Origin: Bacteroidales bacterium
Lineage (GTDB): Bacteria > Bacteroidota > Bacteroidia > Bacteroidales > P3
DNA: 64,000 bases
NCBI GenBank assembly: GCA_017545365.1
Contig: JAFWOP010000042.1
Coordinates: 1-64,000 of the forward strand
Reading direction: 5' to 3'
Shown: positions 44,633 to 52,502 of the stretch, in pieces
How the letters are laid out: the number at the start of each line of letters is the position of its first letter
How positions within the stretch are numbered: position 1 is the first letter of the stretch
Translations under genes and position numbers: made by a program
The notes under the pieces: model-generated
Database searches by the model: none
The model's input: only the letters and a program-made list of their open reading frames with translations
What the model was told of the DNA's origin: nothing

Positions 44633-44726
44633 CCACTCGCTATATAGGAGTAAAAGGCGCGGTCTTTTACTTGTAGTATGCTTGTATTTAGGAAGATAAC
44701 AAAATAATTAATATATAGTAACAACA

Positions 44727-46859
44727 ATGAAAATTTACCAGACTAACGACATCCGCAACATCGCCCTGGTCGGCGGTGCGAAATCGGGTAAGACCACAAT
44801 GGCCGAGGCTATGGCTTTCTGTGGCGGTCTCATCAACCGCCGTGGCAGCGTGGACAGCAAGAACACCATCAGCGACTATCGCGACATCGAGCACGACCGC
44901 GGCTACTCCGTGGAGAACACCCTCATGTACACCGAATTCGGCGGCAAGAAGGTGAACATCATCGACGTGCCCGGCTTTGCCGACTACCAGGGTGAGCTTG
45001 ATGCAGCCCTCAACGTTGTGGAGGCCGCCGTCGTCGTGGTCAACGCCCAGAGCGGTGTCGAGGTCGGCACCGAGATTGCCAACCGCTATGCCACCAAGCT
45101 CGACACCCCGATGCTCTTCGTCATCAACCACCTCGATGCCGAGAAGGCCAACTTCGACGATGCCGTCAACCAGCTGAAGGATTACTTTGGCGGCAAGTGC
45201 ACAGTGCTGCAGTTCCCCACCAACGCCGGTCTCGGCTTCAACCAGGTGGTCGATATCGTGGCTAACAAGATGTACACCTTTACTGACGGCAAGATGACCG
45301 AGGCCGACATTCCCGGCGAGTATGCCGACAAGGCCGAGGAGATGCGTATGGCCCTCGTTGAGGAAGCCGCTGCTGCCGACGACGCCCTCATGGAGAAATA
45401 CTTCGAGAACGGCGACCTCACCGCCGAGGAGCTCACACAGGCACTGAAGCTCGCCATCGACAAGCGCGACCTCTTCCCCATCCTCTGCACCAGCGCCAAG
45501 GAGAACTTCGGCGTGAACCGCCTGCTTGAGTTTATCTGCCAGAACGTCCCCGCCCCCTGCGAGGTTCTTGACGCCAAGAAGACCAAAGGCGGCAAGGAAC
45601 TGAAGAGTAACGGCACCAACCCCACCGTCGCTTTCTGCTTCAAGAGTGCCAAAGATAAGAACCTCGGTGAAATCAGCTACCTTCGCATTTTCGACGGTGA
45701 GCTCACCGAGAGCCAGGATGTTATCAACGCCTGCAACCAGAGCAAGGAGCGTGTCAGCCAGGTGCTCGTCTGCAGCGGCTCGAACCGCCAGAAGGTCGAG
45801 AAGGCTTGCGCCGGCGACATCGTCTGCACCATCAAGCTGAAAGATGTGAAGATTAACCACACCCTCACCACCCCGAAGAACACCGACGACGCCGTCGAGG
45901 AGATTGTCTTCCCGACTCCTATCTATACTGTCGCCGTGAAGGCCGCCAACAGCAACGACGACGAAAAGGTCGGCGCCGCGCTGAAAGACCTCGTCACTTA
46001 CGACCGCAGCCTCTCGCTGGAGAACAGCCGTGAGCTGCGCCAGGTCATCCTCGGCTGCCAGGGCGAGCTGCACCTCAACACCGTCAAGTGGTACTTCGAG
46101 AACCAGTACAAGCTGGCCGTCAACTTCACTGCCCCCAACATCCCCTACCGCGAAACTATCACCAAGAGTGCCGAGGCCATGTACCGCCACAAGAAACAGT
46201 CGGGCGGTAGCGGCCAGTTTGGCGAGGTGCACATGCTCATCGAGCCCTACTACGACGGCATGCCCAACCAGACCAAGTACCCCATCCGCGACACTCAGGA
46301 GTATCCTCTGGAGTGGGGTGGCAAGCTGGTCTTCAACAACTGCATCGTGGGCGGCAGCATCGACGCCCGTTTCATGCCCGCCATCCTCAAGGGTATCATG
46401 GAGAAGATGGAGCAGGGTCCTCTCACCGGCAGCTACGCCCGCGACATTGTCGTCAACATCTACGATGGTAAGATGCACCCTGTGGACTCCAACGAAACGG
46501 CCTTCAAGATTGCCGGCCGTACCGCCTTCCGCGAGGCCTTCAAGCTGGCCAACCCCAAGATTAAGGAGCCTATCTACGATGTCGCCGTCACCGTGCCCAC
46601 CGAGAGCCAGGGAGGTGTGATGACTGACCTGCAGGGCCGCCGTGCCATCGTCATGGGCATGGATGCCGAAGGCAAGTACACCACGCTGAAAGCCAAGGCC
46701 CCCTTGGCCGAGATGAACCGCTACTGCACCGCTCTGAGCTCCCTCACCAGCGGCCGTGGTACCTTCACCATGACCTTCAGCAGCTACGAGCTCGTCCCCG
46801 CCGACGTCCAGCAAGCCCTCCTCAAGGCCTACGAGGAAGCCGCTGCCGAGGAAGAGTAA
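44727..46859 (+). CDS. EF-G paralog (EF-G2 type) with altered GTPase motifs
   Basis: The 710-residue protein has the full five-domain EF-G layout, but its G domain departs from catalytic EF-G. The P-loop is GGAKSGKTT (16-24) instead of GHIDAGKTT, switch I RGITI is RGYSV (58-62), DTPGH is DVPGF with Phe84 replacing the catalytic His, and NKxD is NHLD (134-137). Domain IV (QSGGSGQFGEVH) and the C-terminus (EEAAAEEE) are intact. Bacteroides encodes an EF-G2 that supports translocation without ribosome-triggered GTP hydrolysis during starvation; the same role is inferred here. It has its own promoter and a structured leader. Confidence 0.9.
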   Translation: MKIYQTNDIRNIALVGGAKSGKTTMAEAMAFCGGLINRRGSVDSKNTISDYRDIEHDRGYSVENTLMYTEFGGKKVNIIDVPGFADYQGELDAALNVVEAAVVVVNAQSGVEVGTEIANRYATKLDTPMLFVINHLDAEKANFDDAVNQLKDYFGGKCTVLQFPTNAGLGFNQVVDIVANKMYTFTDGKMTEADIPGEYADKAEEMRMALVEEAAAADDALMEKYFENGDLTAEELTQALKLAIDKRDLFPILCTSAKENFGVNRLLEFICQNVPAPCEVLDAKKTKGGKELKSNGTNPTVAFCFKSAKDKNLGEISYLRIFDGELTESQDVINACNQSKERVSQVLVCSGSNRQKVEKACAGDIVCTIKLKDVKINHTLTTPKNTDDAVEEIVFPTPIYTVAVKAANSNDDEKVGAALKDLVTYDRSLSLENSRELRQVILGCQGELHLNTVKWYFENQYKLAVNFTAPNIPYRETITKSAEAMYRHKKQSGGSGQFGEVHMLIEPYYDGMPNQTKYPIRDTQEYPLEWGGKLVFNNCIVGGSIDARFMPAILKGIMEKMEQGPLTGSYARDIVVNIYDGKMHPVDSNETAFKIAGRTAFREAFKLANPKIKEPIYDVAVTVPTESQGGVMTDLQGRRAIVMGMDAEGKYTTLKAKAPLAEMNRYCTALSSLTSGRGTFTMTFSSYELVPADVQQALLKAYEEAAAEEE

Positions 46860-46907
46860 GCGACAGGTGCCCCCGCCGGGCAATCAAGCTACGCAATACA
46901 CCCTCAC

Positions 46908-46939
46908 AAGCCGGAAGCCCCGAGAGGGACTTCCGGCTT
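46908..46939 (+). terminator. Strong hairpin after the EF-G2 gene
   Basis: AAGCCGGAAG (46908-46917) pairs perfectly with CTTCCGGCTT (46930-46939). No T run follows, so it may be a processing or partial termination site ahead of the DUF3791 gene 14 bp downstream. Confidence 0.5.
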
Positions 46940-46953
46940 CTAATGAAATAGAT

Positions 46954-47166
46954 ATGGCAACAGACCTACAGAAACTGGAGTTTGCGTCTTTTTGTATTGA
47001 AGAATACAAGAAAGCCACCAATCAAGGTGGGCGCGATGTGGAACAGATGTTCGAGCGTCGCGGTGTCCTCGCGTTTCTGTTCGACCATTTCGAAGCCCTC
47101 CATACACAGGGCACACTGGCCATCCTTGACGACATTAACGAGTTCCTAAAACACCACCCGGAATGA
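46954..47166 (+). CDS. DUF3791 domain protein (first gene of a three-gene cassette)
   Basis: The 70-residue protein starts MATDLQKLEFASFCIEEYKK and continues with MFERRGVLAFLFDHFEALHT, the compact helical DUF3791 form seen in Bacteroidota and Firmicutes. I use ATG 46954; the open frame reaches upstream to 46867 through the hairpin after the EF-G2 gene, where coding is unlikely. The stop overlaps the start of the DUF3990 gene as ATGA. Proteins of this family stand beside DUF3990 genes and could act as antitoxin or chaperone; this is inference from context. Confidence 0.82.
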   Translation: MATDLQKLEFASFCIEEYKKATNQGGRDVEQMFERRGVLAFLFDHFEALHTQGTLAILDDINEFLKHHPE

Positions 47167-47642
47167 CACTCTATCACGGCAGTCTCGAGATTGTGGAACA
47201 GCCACAGATACTGGAACCCAACCGCCCGCTGGACTTCGGCAGCGGGTTCTACACCACCTCAAGTCTCAAGCAGGCCGAACGCTGGACGAGGGCGCGTATG
47301 GAACAGGCCAAAGCAGACGGCGGTTATATCAATATATATGAATATACGGCAACGAAAGGCTTAAAGACCCGTACCTTCCGTGCTCCCAACGAGCCGTGGG
47401 TGGATTTCGTCCACGCCAACCGTTCCGTACAAGGATTCGAACACGATTACGACATCGTGATGGGACCAGTGGCCAACGACAACGTCTACCTCAGTTTCAA
47501 CCTCTATGAGGCCGGTGTCATCACCAAGCGTGAACTGATTAGACGGCTGAAGGCATATAAACTGGTTGACCAGCTACTGTTCCACTCCGAACGCTCGCTT
47601 TCGACACTCAAATACACAGGATGTAAGGAGGTGAAGAAATGA
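47163..47642 (+). CDS. DUF3990 domain protein (ADP-ribosyltransferase-like fold, toxin candidate)
   Basis: The 159-residue protein begins MTLYHGSLEIVEQP, followed by LDFGSGFYTTSSLKQAERWT and later YDIVMGPVANDNVYLSFNLY. The YHGS block, the GFYTT block and the A-x-x-W helix recall the His-Tyr-Glu arrangement of ADP-ribosyltransferases, to which DUF3990 has been linked. No test of activity is known to me. It is translationally coupled on both sides (ATGA at 47163 and at 47639), as in toxin-antitoxin operons. Confidence 0.82.
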   Translation: MTLYHGSLEIVEQPQILEPNRPLDFGSGFYTTSSLKQAERWTRARMEQAKADGGYINIYEYTATKGLKTRTFRAPNEPWVDFVHANRSVQGFEHDYDIVMGPVANDNVYLSFNLYEAGVITKRELIRRLKAYKLVDQLLFHSERSLSTLKYTGCKEVKK

Positions 47643-47869
47643 CCCATCCCAAGATAACCCAAGACAATGTGCATCTGCTTCTGCCAAGCAAGATAGCCCA
47701 ACTGGCCGACCGTCTGTTGAAGAACGGCAAAGCCGACGACATGGCCACAGCCCTCAGTATGGTCTACACCTCCCCCGTCTATGCCAATCTGGAGCAAGAA
47801 AACACCAAATACTGGTGGCAAGGCACAGGTAGCCTGTATTACGATTTGATGACTACAACTATCAATTAA
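47639..47869 (+). CDS. Small conserved partner of the DUF3791/DUF3990 cassette
   Basis: The 76-residue product (MTHPKITQDNVHLLLPSKIA ... WWQGTGSLYYDLMT) is soluble and helical, with no signal peptide. It overlaps the DUF3990 stop by 4 bp. Similar short proteins with L-P-x-K-I-A and Y-x-x-L-E-x-E-x-T-K-x-W follow DUF3990 genes in Bacteroidota as far as I remember. Its function is unknown; a second antitoxin or immunity role is possible. Confidence 0.7.
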   Translation: MTHPKITQDNVHLLLPSKIAQLADRLLKNGKADDMATALSMVYTSPVYANLEQENTKYWWQGTGSLYYDLMTTTIN

Positions 47870-47875
47870 AAGTCT

Positions 47876-48120
47876 GTTTCCCCCGCCAACCGACAGCACG
47901 TCATTATCCACTGCCTCACCAACTCCTCAGAAGTGAAACGAGGCTACCGCAAACTGTTGGCAGAATGGCAAAGCACGCTACCGATTACTGCGTATTGACT
48001 GGTGACCCCCGCGAGTTTAACGAGTATCATATTGGGGCCTCATTGAAAGACTTCGGCAAGAAATGGTTTGCGTTTGCCAAGATGAAGATGCCGATGGAGG
48101 AATTAATTGGAGAAATGTAG
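47876..48120 (+). pseudogene. Frameshifted gene remnant of unknown family
   Basis: Two frames give protein-like text: FPANRQHVIIHCLTNSSEVK ... RKLLAEWQ up to about 47970, then after a shift KHATDYCVLTGDPREFNEYH ... KKWFAFAKMK to a TAG at 48118-48120. The amino-acid composition suggests a decayed gene rather than chance. I do not recognise the family. Confidence 0.35.
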
Positions 48121-48309
48121 TTCATAAGCATACCACAGCAGTCCCTCCTCAAGGCCGACGATGAGCAAAGCACCAATGATGCTTTGCCGCCGCCGAGGAA
48201 GAGTAGCGAGTGCCCCGCCGTGGCCGAGGCTGAAGAAATAGATGAAATACTTCCATCCCACAGCCGACACCGCGAGCGAGACTGCCAAAAGAATGAGTAG
48301 ATAATGCAT
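48103..48309 (-). pseudogene. Possible truncated small membrane protein gene
   Basis: The 68-residue ORF starts MHYLLILLAVSLAVSAVGWK and continues YFIYFFSLG, which resembles the first membrane segment of DUF1295-type proteins. The remainder runs antisense through the EF-G2 3' copy and is probably not native. A TATATTTG element (48384-48377, minus strand) lies about 70 bp upstream. I read it as the 5' stub of a gene cut off by the rearrangement; it could also be spurious. Confidence 0.3.
48136..48230 (+). repeat. Degenerate second copy of the 3' end of the EF-G2 gene
   Basis: The segment aligns with 46809-46886, the last codons and first untranslated bases of the EF-G2 gene. Shared blocks include CCCTCCTCAAGGCC, GCCGAGGAAGAGTA and GCGA..GTGCCCC.GCCG in the same order. 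The three-gene cassette and the decayed ORF lie between the two copies. Confidence 0.65.
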
Positions 48310-48585
48310 AATACGTTTATTTTTGATGTTTCAATACTTCACCTGCGCTAATAAGTTAGCTGTTATCTCTAAAACGCAAATATACTGAAAATAATGTATC
48401 ACGGTGTCGCGACCGAATGGGAGAAAAATCGTACATTGCGCAGTGCGGTGATAGTCAAAACCTAACAAAACTGCGTCTCGTAGTGAAGCAAATCCGGTGG
48501 ACTTACGATAGTGGAGCAAAGCGAAAAGTGGACTTATTAAAGTGGACTCATTAATAGACCACACCTTAAAGATACGATTTCTACT

Positions 48586-49659
48586 TCATAGCCTCACCAG
48601 TTTGGCACTCTCATTCTTGAACTGTGGCATCGTCTCGCCCACAGAGGCTCCGATATAGGTGGGGTCGCAAATAGTGTAACGGCGACCATCAAGAGTAAAG
48701 TAATCGCCCGCCACCGTTTCGGAGAAGGCAACAGCTGTGGCCAAATGACTGGGCCAGTGTACAAGCACCACATCAAGCCCCAACAGGTCGCGTACCAGAA
48801 TGCTATAGAAAATGGAGCGATCCTCGCAGTCGTTCTTTGGATAGTAGATGCTCTCATCACCAAACAGGGGTCGCTCGTAGCCGAACTGCTCTTGGTCGGT
48901 GGCATAGTCGAAAGTCGTCTGCACAAAGTTGAGCAGCATTTCGGCGGCATCCTTTTTGCTTCTGCCATTGATTTGGTTGCGAAGTGCCGGATAGAGGGTC
49001 TCTTTTACACCGTCGCTAAACCCCGCAAGAGAGTAGTATTCCCACGCATCGCTCAGCGGGTAGTCGTTCAGGAAGTCTATCAGGCTCTGCTCCACAGTCA
49101 CGGCGGCTTTCATGGAGCTGTAGCGGTTGGCCTGTAGGGTACGGCTACGTTTGCCGCCTCCTTTTAGTTTGGGTAGCTCCCCCATCAGTATGTTGGCCAC
49201 CTGCTCGCGGGGGAATGCTGCCTCGCACACACGAACCTCGTTGAGTTTTTGGGTAGAGATTACATAATGGCTGTTTCCGTCGATGTTGATATAGGAGTAG
49301 TTGTAAATGGCGCGGTTGAAAGGCACAAGCAATATCAGGCGGTCTGCGGAGCGGGCCATGCGCACCCGGTAGCCCGACTGCGCCAACAGGTACATCTGTA
49401 GCAGTACGGCCTCGTTGCTGCCCTTGCCCAGCAGATGCTCGCTCACGCGGCCTAGCAGGCAGATATGGCCCCAGTCCGACAGATGCAGCGTCCCACGCTG
49501 TGCCATACAGTCGTGCAGCAGACCGTCGTATTTCTTTTGCGACAACTGCTGCCATGCTGTGGAGACACTATTCTCCTCCAACGACGGGAGCTTGAATTGT
49601 AGTTCATTGCCATTGGCATGTACGCTGCATCCTGTGCCGTAGAAATTGAATGCCACCAT
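48586..49659 (-). CDS. 3' part of a frameshifted gene: transglutaminase-like domain protein
   Basis: The frame opens at an internal ATG (49659, MVAFNFYGTG) and carries the catalytic half of a conserved Bacteroidota protein. A papain/transglutaminase-like triad is suggested by NDCEDRSIFYSILVRD (Cys), HWPSHLATAVAF (His) and ICDPTYIGA (Asp). It lacks a signal peptide because the 5' part lies in another frame (49604-50077). Removing one base from the C run at 49664-49661 fuses the two frames as ...AYRP-MVAFNFYG. Either a recent frameshift or a sequence error explains the split. Confidence 0.8.
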   Translation of the reverse strand: MVAFNFYGTGCSVHANGNELQFKLPSLEENSVSTAWQQLSQKKYDGLLHDCMAQRGTLHLSDWGHICLLGRVSEHLLGKGSNEAVLLQMYLLAQSGYRVRMARSADRLILLVPFNRAIYNYSYINIDGNSHYVISTQKLNEVRVCEAAFPREQVANILMGELPKLKGGGKRSRTLQANRYSSMKAAVTVEQSLIDFLNDYPLSDAWEYYSLAGFSDGVKETLYPALRNQINGRSKKDAAEMLLNFVQTTFDYATDQEQFGYERPLFGDESIYYPKNDCEDRSIFYSILVRDLLGLDVVLVHWPSHLATAVAFSETVAGDYFTLDGRRYTICDPTYIGASVGETMPQFKNESAKLVRL

Positions 49660-50077
49660 CGGGGCGGTAGGCTGGTGCGGGAATGGGTGGCATCGGCAGG
49701 GGTTCCATCATGGCAGGAAGTGGTACCGCCTTGCTTTTGGGCAGCGGTGTGGAGGAGATGGGTCGGTCCGGCTGGGGTTTCGGTGGTTTGGGAGGTTTCG
49801 GCTCCTTGGGTTTCGGCACGGGCGGCTTCACGCCCGTCTTCGTCCATGCCTTGTTTACGGCAGCGGCGTATTCCTCATTAGCCTTCTTGCGGAATGCGGC
49901 ATACTCCGCCTCGGCCTTGCTCCGTGCGTCGTCATATTGTTGGCGGACCTGTTGCTTCTGACTCTCGTACTGCTCCCGCATCTGCTGCCGCTGTCGTTCA
50001 AACGTGTTGCGGTCTACCTGTGCTGCTGCACCATGGGTCAGCAATAGCGAGAGAATGATAATGGTGGTATGTTTCAT
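49604..50077 (-). pseudogene. 5' part of the frameshifted transglutaminase-like gene (signal peptide, coiled coil, Pro-rich linker)
   Basis: From ATG 50077 the frame encodes a signal peptide (MKHTTIIILSLLLTHGAAAQ), then a charged coiled coil (FERQRQQMREQYESQKQQVR) and a Pro/Lys-rich linker (PKPKEPKPPKPPKPQP). It runs out of frame after PAPAYRP and stops at 49604. The N-terminal layout is the usual start of the family whose catalytic half follows in frame +1. The longer ORF to 50209 overlaps the neighbouring pseudogene and is not used. Confidence 0.75.
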
Positions 50078-50090
50078 AGTATGTGTTTTT

Positions 50091-50365
50091 TTATAGCAAT
50101 CCGGCATAATACATCGGCATACATGTGGTCTGTCCGTCCTGATGGTAGTCTTTGGTGGACAACAATATGCGCTCGCTGATGCGGGATGAGAATTTGGTGC
50201 AGAATTCATCCAGAGATTTATGTGTTTTATATCCTGAGGATTTGACTTCTATCGGCACAATCTTGTCACCTTTGGTCAACAGAAAGTCCACCTCATAGTT
50301 GTGGTTGTTGACATCTCTCGCTTCCAATCCAGCATCTTATCATATAGTTTGCGTCTAAAAACCAT
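50091..50365 (-). pseudogene. Internally deleted DUF4143 ATPase (paralog of the gene at 50815)
   Basis: From ATG 50365 the first 17 codons (MVFRRKLYDKMLDWKRE) match the start of the intact ATPase at 50815 (MIFRRKLYNKMLRWKED). The sequence then jumps, in another frame, to its last 70 residues: NHNYEVDFLLTKGDKIVPIE ... THKSLDEFC ... MYYAGLL. About 365 codons in the middle, including the whole ATPase, are missing. The promoter and upstream repeats remain intact. Confidence 0.85.
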
Positions 50366-50389
50366 AGTTCGGATGTTTAAAAAACGATG

Positions 50390-50420
50390 CAAAGATATGC
50401 ATACTTTTTCGTTCCGCAAA
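50390..50420 (-). promoter_or_regulatory. Consensus promoter of the deleted ATPase gene
   Basis: On the minus strand TTTG (50420-50417) is exactly 19 bp before TATCTTTG (50397-50390). The TTTG box is part of the first unit of a 33-bp periodic repeat. Confidence 0.85.
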
Positions 50421-50500
50421 TTTTTTTTTGTCAAAATGTGCAAGAATCGCAAAATCTTTTTTATCAAAATATGCAAGAATCGCAAAATCTTTTCGCTCGA
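50415..50500 (-). repeat. 33-bp periodic repeat array in the promoter of the deleted ATPase
   Basis: The plus-strand word CGCAAA starts at 50415, 50448 and 50481, exactly 33 bp apart. Two units agree over about 30 bp (TCAAAATATGCAAGAATCGC). On the minus strand the unit reads GATTTTGCGATTCTTGCA. The unit nearest the gene supplies the -33 promoter box. Confidence 0.8.
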
Positions 50501-50607
50501 AAATCTATTGTGGCACCCAAGAACGCCGTGATGCGCACATCGAAGTGCTGAATTATGCCATTCTGCTGACGATATAATTGCCAAAAAGTGTATATTCTGG
50601 TGCAAGA

Positions 50608-50775
50608 AAATGAGAAAACTGCACTTTTTTGCCAAAAAGATTTTGAGGATTATGCGATATTATTGAATATATGTATGTTACAACGGTATGACGAATGGTG
50701 AAAGATGAGTGATAAAGGTTTAAATTTTGAGAAAACAGCACTTTTTGCTCAAAAAAATTTTGAGAATTGCACAAA
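50608..50775 (+). repeat. 33-bp spaced repeat pairs upstream of the intact DUF4143 ATPase
   Basis: TGAGAAAAC/TGAGGATTA-type units start at 50611 and 50644, and again at 50728 and 50761, each pair 33 bp apart. Their core ATTTTGAG(G/A)ATT..TGC(A/G) resembles the minus-strand unit of the divergent array (ATTTTGCGATTCTTGCA). The last unit contains the -33 box of the ATPase promoter. Confidence 0.7.
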
Positions 50776-50789
50776 AGGTTGTATTTTTG
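50759..50789 (+). promoter_or_regulatory. Consensus promoter of the DUF4143 ATPase at 50815
   Basis: TTTG (50759-50762) is exactly 19 bp before TATTTTTG (50782-50789), leaving a leader of about 20 nt before ATG 50815. Confidence 0.85.
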
Positions 50790-50814
50790 CACTCGGATTC
50801 AAATCTAATATGAC

Positions 50815-52143
50815 ATGATATTTAGACGAAAATTGTATAATAAGATGCTACGGTGGAAAGAGGATCGTCACGGTGAGAGTGCATTGTTGATAAAAGGGGC
50901 AAGGCGTGTGGGTAAGTCCACTTTGGTAGAGGAGTTTGCTCGGCGTGAGTACCGTTCGTACATAATGATAGATTTCTCGGTTCGCAACAACACAGTAGAT
51001 GCACTATTCAAAGACATGAGCGACCTTGATTTCTTTTTTATGAGGTTGCAACAAGAAATGAATGTTACATTGCACGAAAGGGAGAGTGTTATTGTGTTTG
51101 ACGAAGTGCAATTGCAGCCATTGGCCAGACAGGCAATAAAGCATCTTGTGAAAGATGGCCGCTACGACTATATTGAGACAGGTTCGTTGTTGACACTAAA
51201 AAAGAACGTGCAGAATATTCTCATACCCAGTGAAGAAACTCGATTAACCTTGTACCCGCTTGACTTCGAAGAGTTTCTTTGGGCAACGGGGAATGAGGTC
51301 GGATTGAAGTTCCTTCCTGCCTTTCGCGAGAAGAAGGTTCCCATTGGGGGAGGCCATCGCAAGATGATGCGTGACCTACGGCTGTATATGCTTGTAGGTG
51401 GAATGCCCCAGTCTATTGAGACATATAATGAGACTAACAATCTACAGCAGGTTGATGCTAAAAAGCGTGAAATTCTAGAATTGTATGATGACGATTTTAG
51501 AAAGATTGACCCTCTCGGGCGTGCGTCGCACATGATGAGGGCAATACCCGGACAGCTGAACTCAAATGCTCGACGTTACAAGATTTCTTCAGCCATTGAA
51601 AGCCGTCGGACAGAGGGCACAGACACCGTTGTGGCTGATATGGAGGACAGTATGGTCGTCAATATTGCTCACCACGCCAACGACCCCAATGTTGGGTTAG
51701 GCTTGTCTCGCAACGAGGGGTACTATAAAATGTACATGGTCGACACGGGTCTCTTTGTCACGCTGGCGTTTTGGGACAAAGACTTTACCGACAATATCAT
51801 ATATAACCAGCTGCTATCCGACAAACTTGCGGCCAATCTCGGGTATGTTTATGAGAACCTAGTGGCGCAGATGCTACTGGCTGCTGGCAACAGACTCTAC
51901 TACTACACCTTCCCGACTGACAATGAGAAACACAACTATGAAATAGACTATCTACTCTCGCGAGGCAACAAGATTGTTCCCATCGAGGTAAAATCATCGG
52001 GCTACCGCACTCACAAGTCGTTAGACCTCTTCTGCGAAAAATACTCCTCGCGTATCGGCGAGCGCATACTCCTCTACACCAAGGACTACCAGCAGGACGG
52101 TCCAACCACCTGCCTACCCGTATACTTTGCGGGCTTATTGTAA
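50815..52143 (+). CDS. AAA-type ATPase with DUF4143 domain
   Basis: The 442-residue protein has Walker A KGARRVGKST (about 26-35), Walker B ESVIVFDEVQLQPLARQ and a C-terminal DUF4143 part with the nuclease-like motif EIDYLLSRGNKIVPIEVKSS (E-x-K type), ending VYFAGLL. In DUF4143 proteins the C-terminal PD-(D/E)XK-like fold may cut or bind nucleic acid; the physiological role is unknown. It is divergent from a deleted paralog at 50091-50365 and both promoters are embedded in repeats of 33-bp period. It differs from the ATPase at 20189, which belongs to another branch. Confidence 0.92.
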   Translation: MIFRRKLYNKMLRWKEDRHGESALLIKGARRVGKSTLVEEFARREYRSYIMIDFSVRNNTVDALFKDMSDLDFFFMRLQQEMNVTLHERESVIVFDEVQLQPLARQAIKHLVKDGRYDYIETGSLLTLKKNVQNILIPSEETRLTLYPLDFEEFLWATGNEVGLKFLPAFREKKVPIGGGHRKMMRDLRLYMLVGGMPQSIETYNETNNLQQVDAKKREILELYDDDFRKIDPLGRASHMMRAIPGQLNSNARRYKISSAIESRRTEGTDTVVADMEDSMVVNIAHHANDPNVGLGLSRNEGYYKMYMVDTGLFVTLAFWDKDFTDNIIYNQLLSDKLAANLGYVYENLVAQMLLAAGNRLYYYTFPTDNEKHNYEIDYLLSRGNKIVPIEVKSSGYRTHKSLDLFCEKYSSRIGERILLYTKDYQQDGPTTCLPVYFAGLL

Positions 52144-52362
52144 CTATTTCACCTGCTCTCGACCCGTTGAAAATCTGTTGTTTGTATGTTATTCTACATT
52201 TAACGGTAATGTGCAATTGAGTGATTTTCATTCCTGACTGGTTCGAAACAGCCCAATGTCCGTCACTTAATTTGTCTCCCTTTCCCCAGTCCTTAGTCGG
52301 GTTGTTTAGTGATGGGGGCTTTGTGCTCGGTGCCTGTCTTCCTCTTTTCTCCGCCTCTGGAA

Positions 52363-52410
52363 GTGAAGTCAGAGTGAAGTCAGAGCGAAGGCACGGCGAA
52401 GGCACGGTGG
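52363..52410. repeat. 11-bp tandem repeat
   Basis: Two units of GTGAAGTCAGA are followed by two units of GCGAAGGCACG and a partial GTG. It lies in a gene-free region. Confidence 0.75.
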
Positions 52411-52472
52411 GTGATTGATGTGCCTGTTGTCGTCCGTCTGCTACAATTATACCGAAAAAGGTAAAAAACAGG

Positions 52473-52502
52473 GTGCCACTTTTAGAAATAAAAAAGTGGC
52501 AC
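52473..52502. other. Perfect 11-bp hairpin
   Basis: GTGCCACTTTT pairs with AAAAGTGGCAC around a short loop. On either strand it could end transcripts, for example those of the ATPase at 50815, but no long T tract follows. Confidence 0.55.

Noticed and set aside
48331..48564. 77-codon minus-strand ORF in the decayed region after the EF-G2 gene
   Set aside because: No recognisable motif; contains GTGGACTTA-type repeats on the other strand and a promoter-like TATATTTG.
50415..50500. CRISPR array
   Set aside because: Units are about 33 bp and contiguous with no unique spacers between them; no cas genes are present.
50276..50635. 119-codon minus-strand ORF over the 33-bp repeats
   Set aside because: The frame is a by-product of the repeat (33 is a multiple of three, giving ILRFLHIL repeats); only its last part belongs to the ATPase pseudogene.
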